The translations under genes were made by a program, and so were the position numbers. Positions 1 through 7,475 of a DNA stretch of 32,608 nucleotides are shown here, one piece after another (positions within the stretch are counted from its first letter, which is position 1; each line of letters starts with the position of its first letter). A model generated the notes under the pieces. It worked only from the letters and a program-made list of their open reading frames with translations. It had not been told where the DNA came from and did no database searches. The DNA comes from Nitrospirota bacterium. Its GTDB lineage: Bacteria; Nitrospirota; Nitrospiria; SBBL01; JAADHI01. Location of the stretch: contig JAJDBW010000030.1 of assembly GCA_029261155.1 (NCBI GenBank), positions 1 to 32,608 on the forward strand. Direction: 5' to 3'.

Positions 1-216
1 GCCCTGTTTTCCACAAACGCCAGATCTCCTGTCGATCTAGGGGCGTTAACCTGATCCGCTTGTGCATCACCATGTCTACAGAACCTCCTCTTCGTTAAAT
101 TACACGAAATTCTGTAAACAACGCGCTTATTTCTTACACATCATTCCTTTAAACTATAGCCATCATTTTCGATGAGTCAATAGACCTTCAAGGTTTTACA
201 GGAACTTCAAGACCCA

Positions 217-459
217 TCAGTTCATTTGATGCCTGGAGATCCCTAAGAACTCGGAAGGGTAATGCTCTTCAGCGTGATCTGGCCGGTCAGCATGATAGAC
301 CGCACCGTTTTTCTCTTCCCGATTTTTCTGGATCGTTGAGTCCAAGATCTCCCCACAGATCACACAACGGTTGCCCATAAAATGGGTTTCACCGGCGCTT
401 TCCAGGTAATCCTGATATCGCTCTATCACCATCAAGCCCCCACATCTCGGACATTCCAT
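217..459 (-). CDS. Small zinc-ribbon protein
   Basis: An 80-residue protein with two CxxC knuckles, CPRC (residues 3-6) and CVIC (about 32-35), the pattern of a small treble-clef or zinc-ribbon fold binding one zinc. The first knuckle is followed by GGLMV and the second by GEILD. I recognise this layout from small uncharacterised proteins common in Nitrospira-like and deltaproteobacterial genomes, but no function is known to me. The C-terminal half is charged and hydrophilic, and there is no signal peptide or membrane segment. It stands alone, with no same-strand neighbour nearby. A role in nucleic-acid or protein binding is only a guess from the zinc ribbon. Confidence 0.75.
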   Translation of the reverse strand: MECPRCGGLMVIERYQDYLESAGETHFMGNRCVICGEILDSTIQKNREEKNGAVYHADRPDHAEEHYPSEFLGISRHQMN

Positions 460-960
460 GTCATACCCCCTATCTTATTCTGGAAATTGTCTATTATCCT
501 AGTCCTAAATTAAGCAAATAGAGTGCCGCGATAAATCGAAGATGAAATTGAAAAGCACCCCATAAATGGCTTGTTTTAATTTTGAAACAAACGCTGGCTT
601 TTGAATTCCATAAAAATGAAACCCCGCTTTCCTATTACTGGAATTAAATAGTGTAGAAGCGTATTAATAAAGATGGGGAAGAAGGAAAAAAAGACTTTTT
701 TAAAGGGGTAGCCTGAAATAAGGGAAAGCCGGTTTAGCAGAAGCCGCGCCCTCGTAGGACTCCAGCACGCCCGCTGCCATGACCGGGCTATTTGGGTTTT
801 TTCAGGCGATCAAGGATCTTTTGACCTCCCGATTTTTTTGAGGGGGGAGGGGGAGTGTTCTGTTTTGAATTTAGGATGACATGCGGCAGCAGCTTGCAGG
901 ACTTTAACCTGCTTGGTATGATCCGGAAAAACGAAACAGTGATTGGTTAGAGTCTAGATA
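460..960. other. Gene-free stretch with a possible structured RNA element (about 711-860)
   Basis: No coding region is convincing here. From 712 to 806 the DNA could fold into a three-way junction. The outer arms CCTGAAA (712-718) and TTTCAGG (800-806) pair, and inside lie a GGTTT/AAGCC hairpin (about 731-745) and a GCCCG/CGGGC hairpin (about 769-788). A CCTCCC/GGGAGG hairpin follows at about 825-850. The order GGGAAA ... AGAAGCC ... ATGACCGGGCT loosely recalls a class I cyclic-di-GMP (GEMM) riboswitch, but the first hairpin is too short and conserved positions differ. I cannot name it. No gene begins immediately downstream; the next start is at 961. Confidence 0.25.
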
Positions 961-1416
961 GTGCGTTACGCTTGGTCAAAGTTGAATCGGCTACAGAAGG
1001 GCACTTATGGCGAGTATCTGGCAAAGATGGAATTTGTTATGTACGGTTACCTTGTGTTCACAGCAGAAATTGATGACCGAGGCATCGACTTCGTGGTCCG
1101 AAATGACCAAGGCGTTCACTATGACGTCCAGGTAAAGACCGTAACGAAAGGGAACTACACATGGATAACCAGGAGCAAGTTCGTAAAGAGCCTCTGGGTA
1201 TGTCTGGTCTGTCTCACAGAGGGTAATCCCCCGGCTCTTTATTTGTTTTCCGGACACGATTGGGACCGGGACAAAAGTGGGTTGCTACAGCATAGAAAGT
1301 ATCCTAGCGCTAAGGAATCCGAATATGGGTTCCACTTCACAAAGAAGCGCGAGGCACACCTAGAAACCTACCGTTTCGACATATCCGCGGAGCGATTGCG
1401 CGACAAAATGTCCTAA
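961..1416 (+). CDS. Orphan PD-(D/E)XK nuclease-like protein
   Basis: A 151-residue protein starting at GTG. Its first 60 residues follow the PD-(D/E)XK nuclease core: a helix with Glu18 (GTYGEYLAKMEF), a strand ending in Asp43 (GIDFVV) and a strand with Gln57-Val-Lys59 (DVQVKTV). This E...D...QxK layout is seen in restriction-like endonucleases, Holliday-junction-resolvase-like proteins and the PD(D/E)XK families PF11645/DUF4365. The ribosome binding site is weak and the start was chosen because the core motif begins soon after. No methyltransferase, helicase or other defence partner lies beside it, so it reads as an orphan, possibly a remnant of a mobile element, given the recombinase fragment about 1.3 kb away. 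The fold is inferred from motif spacing; substrate unknown. Confidence 0.65.
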   Translation: MRYAWSKLNRLQKGTYGEYLAKMEFVMYGYLVFTAEIDDRGIDFVVRNDQGVHYDVQVKTVTKGNYTWITRSKFVKSLWVCLVCLTEGNPPALYLFSGHDWDRDKSGLLQHRKYPSAKESEYGFHFTKKREAHLETYRFDISAERLRDKMS

Positions 1417-1456
1417 CCAACGGCTGAGATGAGCGGGGCAACCAAGGACAGGCGAT

Positions 1457-1734
1457 GTGTCTTGTGATTATATTAAAGCACTAGATTTAGCCCGCGACGG
1501 TCATTGGGATGAATCCCATAAAGTCGATCAGCCCTATACCGATGAATTGTCCTGCCTCATCCATGTCTAATTGCATCGGGTCGAAGGAGACTTTAAAAAA
1601 ATGCCAATTACTTGTATAGAAGAAAAGGGGCGGACTCTCCGGACAACAGTTTAGAAGAGGAGCTTCATCGCCCCTATCGAATGGCAAATGCGAATTTACC
1701 ACGCAAAGTTAGTATGGTATACTTTTTTGCATGA
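1457..1734 (+). pseudogene. Decayed small-protein gene (YWYRRAG-type family)
   Basis: Translating this stretch by hand gives a family I recognise, with pieces in two frames. The first reads DYIKALDLARDGHWDESHK and then DELSCLIHV, stop, LHRVEGDF. After a seven-A run (about 1595-1601) the reading continues one frame over as ANYLYRRKGADSPDNSLEEEL. Intact relatives are about 70-100 residues long, with a W-(D/E)-x-A/S-H segment, an IHAYLHRxEGD segment and a YWYRRAG segment. Here an in-frame TAA (1567-1569) replaces an expected tyrosine codon and a frameshift lies in the A run. The original start is not clear. Either the gene is dead or the assembly has an error at the homopolymer; the stop codon argues for real decay. 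Confidence 0.6.
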
Positions 1735-1850
1735 AATTAGTAATATAGTCAGACATATTTACCGCGCCGGTTTTGTGAGACCCAATATAAGATGCTAATC
1801 GAGCATGAGCTGATGACGGTCACGGATATTGATTGGCTCCGGAAACAGCT

Positions 1851-1857
1851 AAGGAGA
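1851..1857 (+). promoter_or_regulatory. Ribosome binding site fixing the PEP-CTERM gene start
   Basis: The sequence AAGGAGA lies 5 bases before ATG 1863. It shows that translation starts at 1863 (or the adjacent ATG at 1866), not at the in-frame ATG at 1833. Confidence 0.75.
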
Positions 1858-1862
1858 ACTTT

Positions 1863-2543
1863 ATGATGTGTAATATTCGCAAAAAATTCATATACATTAT
1901 TACAGTGGCCATATTTTTTCTTGGGGTAAGTGAAACCCAGGCAGTCCCGGTGCTGGACCAGGTTTTCGATGCCGGCGCGACGCCAACGCTTTTCTCTGGC
2001 ATTGGAGGAACGGACAAGGCCCAAACTTTTACGGTTGGCCTTACTGGGAAACTGGTTCGAATTGATGTCGATATTATAAGGCAGTTGAACGCGCCTGCGT
2101 TTACCCCGCAAGATCTGAAGTTTGATATCCGACAAACGCTCGGCGGCGTTCCGATCGAAAGCGATGTGACAACATTGGCAAGCTTGGTCGTGCCCTACGC
2201 GAGCATCCCAACAACACGGGGTTTTTTTAGCCTGGATATTAGTTCTTTTGACGTCTCAGTAACAGCAGGAGACATTCTGGCTGTGGCCTTGAGAGAGTCT
2301 GGGAACAACACCGATTATGGTTTGTATGGAAGGACCGATGATTCCTATGTTGCCGGGGCCCATTATTTTAGAAATCCAGGCTTTGGTATTACGAGCTGGA
2401 AATCTACCGGATCGGGTTATGATGTGGGTTTTAAGACCTTTGTCGCGCCAATTTCCGAACCTTCAATCTTGTTCCTCCTCGGATCAGGTCTCATCGGTCT
2501 TATCAGCCTAAGAAAAAGAATAACTTCAGGAGCGGGATGTTAA
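1863..2543 (+). CDS. Exported PEP-CTERM-type protein
   Basis: A 226-residue secreted protein. It has an N-terminal signal peptide (basic MMCNIRKKF, hydrophobic IYIITVAIFFLG, likely cut after ETQA). The middle region of about 170 residues is rich in beta-strand-like sequence. It ends in a PEP-CTERM sorting signal: SEP motif, hydrophobic LFLLGSGLIGLISL, basic RKR. The motif has Ser in place of the usual first Pro, a tolerated variant. Such proteins are cut and surface-anchored or released by exosortase (EpsH/XrtA), usually together with exopolysaccharide. No exosortase gene lies in the window. The middle region resembles those of many PEP-CTERM proteins of unknown role. The strong ribosome binding site fixes the start. 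Confidence 0.85.
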   Translation: MMCNIRKKFIYIITVAIFFLGVSETQAVPVLDQVFDAGATPTLFSGIGGTDKAQTFTVGLTGKLVRIDVDIIRQLNAPAFTPQDLKFDIRQTLGGVPIESDVTTLASLVVPYASIPTTRGFFSLDISSFDVSVTAGDILAVALRESGNNTDYGLYGRTDDSYVAGAHYFRNPGFGITSWKSTGSGYDVGFKTFVAPISEPSILFLLGSGLIGLISLRKRITSGAGC

Positions 2544-2665
2544 GGACTCGAGCAAATTTATGCTGCGTTGGAACGCGCCAACGAGATAGGGCAGAGTGAA
2601 GCGGAAGCGGCAGAAGGACCTTAACCTTTCAATCGACGACGTCGAAGCAAAAATGACCTACAAAA

Positions 2666-2890
2666 TCACAACTCCATATCGTAAATCTGTTTGACATCTT
2701 TTTCCCGAATCCCCTAATAGGTCAAGGTCTGCTGTTGGATTGCGTGGCCAAAGGCCTCCATTAGTAGCGGGACCGGCGTTCCGCGCTTGTACTGCCAATA
2801 ACCCCAAGTCTTCCTCAAGGTGTGGCTTCCGTAGTTTCCTCTAAGACCTACGGCCGCGCACCAGCCCTTGACCAAACGCGTCACGCAAGA
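2666..2890 (-). pseudogene. C-terminal remnant of a tyrosine recombinase (phage-type integrase)
   Basis: Reading the minus strand gives about 70 residues of an integrase catalytic domain. These are RLVKGWCAAVGLRGNYGSHTLRKTWGY, carrying the His-x-x-Arg box; then LLMEAFGHA, carrying the second conserved His; then QQQTLTY, carrying the nucleophilic tyrosine. The codon after that tyrosine is TAG where relatives have a leucine, and reading resumes as GIREKDVKQIYDMEL before the natural TGA at 2666-2668. Upstream of about 2890 the frame decays and the N-terminal domains are missing. It is therefore a dead fragment of a site-specific recombinase and marks a former mobile element. Confidence 0.75.
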
Positions 2891-2999
2891 ACCCCAAAGA
2901 ACGCCTAGCCTGTCCAGTTTTCATGAGTTCTTTTTGAGACGCCCTTTTGATTAAATCAAGATTTTTATTTATCAATGAGTTAGGAAGTGAAGAAATCCC

Positions 3000-3023
3000 T
3001 GTCAAAAGGGTTCCCTTTTGACA
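3000..3023. repeat. Perfect 11-bp inverted repeat, 2-bp spacer
   Basis: TGTCAAAAGGG and CCCTTTTGACA face each other across TT. No T-tract follows on either strand, so it is not a typical intrinsic terminator. A related half (GCCCTTTTGAT) occurs about 60 bp upstream at 2942-2952. It could be an operator, an element end or a hairpin in the 3' region of the minus-strand barrel gene. Confidence 0.6.
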
Positions 3024-3143
3024 AAACTCACTCGTCTTAAATGACCTGATTTTTAGGAAAAAGAATTACCAAATCTGTCGTATCGAACCTGAGGAAGTCA
3101 CGAAATACCGAGGCCCCTCCTTAGCGCCAGGAGATAGAAACCA

Positions 3144-4268
3144 TCAAAAGCGATAGATGACCGAAATATCCATTGTGGGGTAGGGTTTGTTCCGATTATG
3201 ACTCATGAGTGGGTGAAGGTAGAGGACGAAATCTAATTTAAAATGATCACCCACCCAACCGACTCCGACAGTGGGCACAAGCGGGAACGGCAGCTTGTCT
3301 TTTAGGTTCTCAATTTTGTTGCTCTCAAGGGCCAATGGCGCAATGAGGCCGGCTCGATAGGTGAGCCAATCGCTTTTGTAGGAGAATCCGCCTCGCAACA
3401 CTTTAAACAGGATTTCGTATTCACCATAGCTGCCAGAAAGCCATTGATAGTCCAGGGATAGCTTAATCTCTGGCGATGTCTGCCACATTACGCCGATGGC
3501 GATGTCTCTGGGCAGAGGCACAACATATGTTGTTTTTGTTGTCCCTGTCTTGTCTGTTGTCGTGATATCAACATCCAGTTTTGTGTCGATGTCTTCTACA
3601 TTGAGACCAAAGGTTAAGGCGTCGTTGTAATAATACTTTGCCCCAAAGTGAAAACTGAAGGCGGTCGCATTTGAGGAGGAAATGATGACGTTTCCCGGAT
3701 CATTGGCTGTCACGCCACAAAACGCGGTACCACATTCTATCCGGCTCACAGAAAATGCAAAGCTCCATTTGGGGTGATGAATGGGGGTGAGGGCCCAACT
3801 CAGGCGGTAGTCTTTCGTTTTACTTTCAATCTCTCCGTCAAAATTTCCAGGAATTCCAGGGAGCGCATAACGTAGAAATATGCTTTCCAATTCGTCCTCC
3901 TTAAAGGCCCCGGTTGCACTGGCATGTAGTCTGGAAATCCACGCAAAAGAGAGGGTGGTTTTCAGTCCAAAGAAATTAAGTCGATCACTGACCAGACTCA
4001 GGGCTAAAAAATTGATCGGTGATAAGCTGGAGTTGATTTGCTTGGAGATAGAAAACTGGCTTTCCTTTAATTCCGAAAGCCCTGCGGGGTTCCAAAAAAT
4101 GGAATAAATGTCATCGGTGGTTGCCGCCGCCGCGCCGCCTAAAGCCATCTGCTCAGCCCCAACTCCGATTAATAAATCACTCCCTTCCGCTTTAAAGGTG
4201 CGCGCGTTGGCTGTGAAGGGGAATAGCAACACAAAAAGCAGGATCAGCCGAGTAAGAATTGGAACCAT
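3144..4268 (-). CDS. PorV/UPF0164-type outer-membrane beta-barrel protein
   Basis: A 374-residue outer-membrane protein. Residues 1-22 form a signal peptide with an ANA cleavage site. The mature N-terminus carries the signature of the PorV/PorQ/UPF0164 group: GVGAEQMALGGAAAA (about 35-49) and then FWNPAGLSEL (58-67). The rest is alternating hydrophobic/polar strands, and the last residue is Phe (ISVIYRF), as for proteins inserted by the BAM complex. Members are FadL-related 14-strand barrels; roles range from hydrophobic-compound uptake to type IX secretion shuttle. Nothing nearby points to a type IX system, so its cargo is unknown. It is transcribed alone, with long gaps on both sides. Confidence 0.8.
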   Translation of the reverse strand: MVPILTRLILLFVLLFPFTANARTFKAEGSDLLIGVGAEQMALGGAAAATTDDIYSIFWNPAGLSELKESQFSISKQINSSLSPINFLALSLVSDRLNFFGLKTTLSFAWISRLHASATGAFKEDELESIFLRYALPGIPGNFDGEIESKTKDYRLSWALTPIHHPKWSFAFSVSRIECGTAFCGVTANDPGNVIISSSNATAFSFHFGAKYYYNDALTFGLNVEDIDTKLDVDITTTDKTGTTKTTYVVPLPRDIAIGVMWQTSPEIKLSLDYQWLSGSYGEYEILFKVLRGGFSYKSDWLTYRAGLIAPLALESNKIENLKDKLPFPLVPTVGVGWVGDHFKLDFVLYLHPLMSHNRNKPYPTMDISVIYRF

Positions 4269-5041
4269 CTATTCAGGACCTTGCACCAGCAGCTTGAACG
4301 AAAAGAGAACAGGTATTATTTCGGATCGATATCCTTTAAATGGCCGCATGACACGTATTACCATTAGGGTACCTCTTTTTGGGAATAAAACAAAAAGACA
4401 AAAAATTCAGGGCGGGTAGATCGGCATTCTTTTGATGCACAAGGTTTTTTCATGTTGTTGACATTGAATTAAGAGAAAGGGTAGACAATCGTAGAGTTCC
4501 CTTTTGGCGGCTTCAGTGACTTCCCCGCACTTTCTTATGCCGCTTTCTCGATCTCTTCAAAATAATGTAAAAGGCCGAGTTGGGGGGTGTCAGACTCAAG
4601 CCGGAATTAAGTTCCTCCATCCTGGAGCATTCTCGAAGGCCGGGTTTTGGGGAAAGACTCGGAATGATCCGTTTTGGCCGTTTCTATGAATTTTGGTGTC
4701 CTTTGTGATTTCCTTATTTTTCCTCGATTTACCCTCCTCTTGTTAAATATGAAGTACACTATCAGGTTTTAATGAGGAAGACGTGGAGGCGCTGAGGATG
4801 TTCCAGAGTTTACAGCCTTGAACGCTAAGAAGTGCTTGAGCCTAAATTTGAGATCTACCTTCTTCAAGGTTTTTAAGATGTAATTTAAACCCGGTTTGGA
4901 TTTAGAAAACCCGGTCAAGTTTCGCTTAATTCGATAAATATTCGATCTACCTTACATATACCCTCGACCATATCGACTTAATCTTTTAAAACGGTCTCCG
5001 AGTCGTTCGCTCAGAAATTTCTGCGTGTGACGGGTGCCGGA
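4269..5041. other. Long stretch without a supported gene
   Basis: About 770 bases with only short, low-quality open frames on either strand. None has a recognisable motif or ribosome binding site. Small local repeats occur, for example ATTCGAT twice around 4929-4946. It lies between two minus-strand genes and must contain the promoter of the barrel gene and the end of the pabB-pabC transcript, but I see no clear hairpin terminator. Confidence 0.5.
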
Positions 5042-5902
5042 CTAGGCCTTGATTGTCTTTACAGCTTGGATAAAGATTTGACGGCAGCGATTTGTCATTT
5101 CCCCGGGTTGGCCGGAGCCGACCTTTTTGCCCTCCACCGCGATTAGTGGCATCACTTCAAAGGCGGTGTTGGTTAAAAAGGCCTCGTCGGCATTCAGAAG
5201 ATCTGCAAGGGGAAACAAGCCTTCTTCAATGGGAATCGCCTGTTTTTTTATCTCGGATATTAACACCTCTCGCGTGATGCCGTTTAATATCGGTGTCGTC
5301 AAGGCAGGGGTTTTTACTTCCCCATTTTTAATCCAAAAGAGATTACTAATACTGCCTTCTGCGAGGAAGCCTTCACTGTTGAGAAAGAGGGTCTCAAAGA
5401 CCTCTGCGCGATGGGCTTCGAGTCGTGCAAGGACATTGTCCATAAAGTTAAGCGATTTCATGCAGGGTTCTCCCACAAGGGAAGAGACGCGGCGGATGGT
5501 GCTGATCGTCACAGAAACCCCTATAGCATAAAGATCGTCATAGCCGGTAAAAGGCCGCGCCGTGATAACAAGGGTAGGCGTTTCGCAGAGATCTGGCCGC
5601 AAGCCGCTGATGCTTAAACCCCGCGTTAAGGTTAGGCGTAGGATGGCGTCGTTAAGATCATTCCGCCGCAGGGTTTCCTCCAATTGTTTAGCAAGCTGCG
5701 GGAGGGGAGGAATGGGAATATGAATTCGCTTTGCCGCGGCAGCGAGCCGATCGAGGTGAAGGGACAGCGCGAATATTTTTCCGGAATAGGCACGAAAGGT
5801 TTCGAAGAGGCCGTCCCCGTAAAGAAAGCCTTGATCGAAGACAGAAACCTTGGCCTCGGCTTCCGGAACGAGTTTGTCAATTAAATAGACCCACATGGAC
5901 AT
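5042..5902 (-). CDS. pabC: Aminodeoxychorismate lyase-type class IV aminotransferase
   Basis: A 286-residue fold-type IV PLP enzyme. The N-terminus has the family signature KVSVFDQGFLYGDGLFETFRA (about 18-38). The PLP-binding lysine is Lys149 (MKSLNFMDN), and Glu182 (AEGSISNLFW) sits in the cofactor-phosphate region. PabC eliminates pyruvate from 4-amino-4-deoxychorismate to give p-aminobenzoate, a folate precursor. By sequence alone it could be a branched-chain or D-amino-acid aminotransferase. The assignment to PabC rests on its place 23 bases after pabB on the same strand. The start could also be Met3 (5896). It is the last gene of a three-gene operon. Confidence 0.75.
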   Translation of the reverse strand: MSMWVYLIDKLVPEAEAKVSVFDQGFLYGDGLFETFRAYSGKIFALSLHLDRLAAAAKRIHIPIPPLPQLAKQLEETLRRNDLNDAILRLTLTRGLSISGLRPDLCETPTLVITARPFTGYDDLYAIGVSVTISTIRRVSSLVGEPCMKSLNFMDNVLARLEAHRAEVFETLFLNSEGFLAEGSISNLFWIKNGEVKTPALTTPILNGITREVLISEIKKQAIPIEEGLFPLADLLNADEAFLTNTAFEVMPLIAVEGKKVGSGQPGEMTNRCRQIFIQAVKTIKA

Positions 5903-5925
5903 TGTTTACCATGCGGTTGGAGCTT

Positions 5926-7452
5926 TTACAAGGAATTGATTACTTCGATAAAGGCGGCGGCCTTGTGCAGGGTTTCTTGGTATTCCAAAGCGGGGTCGGA
6001 ATCGGCGACGATGCCGGCGCCGACTTGAAAGGACAGCTGACCTTGATGCTGTACGCAGGTTCGAATGGCGATGTTTAAATCCATTTCTCCGTCGAAACCG
6101 ATATAGCCGATTGACCCGGTATAAATACCTCTGGCCCGTTTCTCGAGCTCAGCGATGATTTCCATGCAGCGGATCTTGGGCGTGCCGGTAATGGTGCCCC
6201 CCGGAAACACAGCCTGCAAAACTTGAAGGGGTGAAAGTCCGGGTCGTAGTTTGCCCCGGATGTTTGAGACGAGATGTGAGACATGGGAATAGCGTTCCAA
6301 GGCCATAAAGGCATCGACGCGGACGCTCCCGTATTCGCTGATTTTTCCCAGATCGTTCCGCTCAAGATCAACGAGCATAAGATGTTCGGCCCGTTCTTTT
6401 TCGCTACCGTAGAGAGACTCGACCAGGTCTTTATCTTCTGATGGATTTTTGCCTCGCGGCTTGGTTCCGGCGATGGGTCGTGTTTCGACAAGGGCACCGT
6501 CTGTTTGATTTTTAACGCGGACAAGACGTTCCGGGGAGCTGGAAGCAATTTTAAAATCGCCGATTTCAAGATAGCTTGAAAAAGGAGAGGGGTTCACTAT
6601 GCCCAAACCTTGGTAAATACGAAAAGGTGATTGAATCGGGGCGGGGGCAGTAAAGCGGTGCGAGAGGTTGGCTTGGAAGATTTCTCCTTGCGCAATATAG
6701 GCCTTGGCCCGCCGGACTGAAGTCTTATATTCTTCAGGAGAACAGTCCGATTTCAAGCGCGGAATCGTGTGAAGTTTTTCGCCTTCGTTTTCGAGTGGGC
6801 CTTTGGCTCTGATGCGTTTTTCTAGGGCATTGATCTTCTTTAGGCCTTGATTGATTGCCGCTTTTTCTTCCTTGCCCATCCGAATTTCTGGGACGGGATT
6901 GTAAACGATATGCAGGGCGTCCTTTCGATGATCCGCAAGGATAAAAAGATTCAAGAAAAGCAGGCTGATGTCCGGGGTATCGGCTTGACCTTCCCTCGGC
7001 TGCGGGAGTTTTTCAAACTGCTGCGCCAATTCATAACTAAAGTAGCCCACAACGCCACCCTGAAGAAAAGGGATCGCTTCCGCATTGTGTGTTGAATGGT
7101 CGCTGGGCCGAAAACGGTTTAGCCAGAACTGAAGGGCTGTCATGGGTGCGTCCGGATAGACGAAGCTGCGATTGCGAGCCCCTTCTTGTAACAAGTCAAA
7201 GCGGGAGGATTTCCCCTTGCTTTGAAAGCGTGCGAAAGGATCTCCCCCAAGAAGGGAAAAGCTTCCCTCGAACCAGCCGCCCATCGTTCCATCGAGGAGA
7301 ATGCAGTTTTCTTTCCATCGACTCCATTGAAAGGCAAGCGTGGGTGTGATGCTTTTTGTGGAAATCGTTCTAATTAGTGGGGCGGGGTTTGTTTGATGGC
7401 GCGGCGTCGCGCCCAAGACAGCCGGGCTGGAGGTGTGAAGGTTCAAAGTCAT
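5926..7452 (-). CDS. pabB: Aminodeoxychorismate synthase component I
   Basis: A 508-residue chorismate-binding enzyme that aminates chorismate to 4-amino-4-deoxychorismate with ammonia from PabA. The C-terminal two thirds hold the family motifs: ETRPIAGTKPRG (about 323-334), LVDLERNDLG (360-369), PGGTITGTPKIRCMEI (417-431) and the glycine-rich GAGIVADSDP near the end. The GGTITGTPK form is more PabB-like than TrpE-like. Position 328 is Ala where Escherichia coli PabB has its nucleophilic Lys, so an alanine-type mechanism or TrpE-like activity must be kept in mind. The first 40 residues are unlike the family and the true start may be later. No pabA/trpG glutaminase gene lies in the window. Confidence 0.85.
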   Translation of the reverse strand: MTLNLHTSSPAVLGATPRHQTNPAPLIRTISTKSITPTLAFQWSRWKENCILLDGTMGGWFEGSFSLLGGDPFARFQSKGKSSRFDLLQEGARNRSFVYPDAPMTALQFWLNRFRPSDHSTHNAEAIPFLQGGVVGYFSYELAQQFEKLPQPREGQADTPDISLLFLNLFILADHRKDALHIVYNPVPEIRMGKEEKAAINQGLKKINALEKRIRAKGPLENEGEKLHTIPRLKSDCSPEEYKTSVRRAKAYIAQGEIFQANLSHRFTAPAPIQSPFRIYQGLGIVNPSPFSSYLEIGDFKIASSSPERLVRVKNQTDGALVETRPIAGTKPRGKNPSEDKDLVESLYGSEKERAEHLMLVDLERNDLGKISEYGSVRVDAFMALERYSHVSHLVSNIRGKLRPGLSPLQVLQAVFPGGTITGTPKIRCMEIIAELEKRARGIYTGSIGYIGFDGEMDLNIAIRTCVQHQGQLSFQVGAGIVADSDPALEYQETLHKAAAFIEVINSL

Positions 7453-7475
7453 GCATCCGGCTTTCTTTGTCTAGA

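Larger units (their letters stand above)
2544..3143. other. Scarred intergenic region
   Basis: No intact gene is visible. In the same frame as the PEP-CTERM gene, just after its stop, lies a short coding-like tail (LEQIYAALERANEIGQ..., ending at a stop near 2624) that I cannot identify. Beyond it lie the recombinase fragment (2666-2890, minus) and a perfect 11-bp inverted repeat (3000-3023). The mix suggests an old integration site. Confidence 0.5.

Noticed and set aside
1749-1862. Short plus-strand coding-like tail ending at the PEP-CTERM ribosome binding site (reads ...TVTDIDWLRKQLRR)
   Set aside because: Looks protein-like but too short to identify, with no start or family; it could be chance.
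1749-2135. Minus-strand 128-aa frame opposite the PEP-CTERM gene
   Set aside because: It is a shadow of a well-supported gene with signal peptide, ribosome binding site and sorting signal on the other strand.
4504-4689. Plus-strand 61-aa frame in the long intergenic stretch
   Set aside because: No ribosome binding site, no motif and no protein-like composition.
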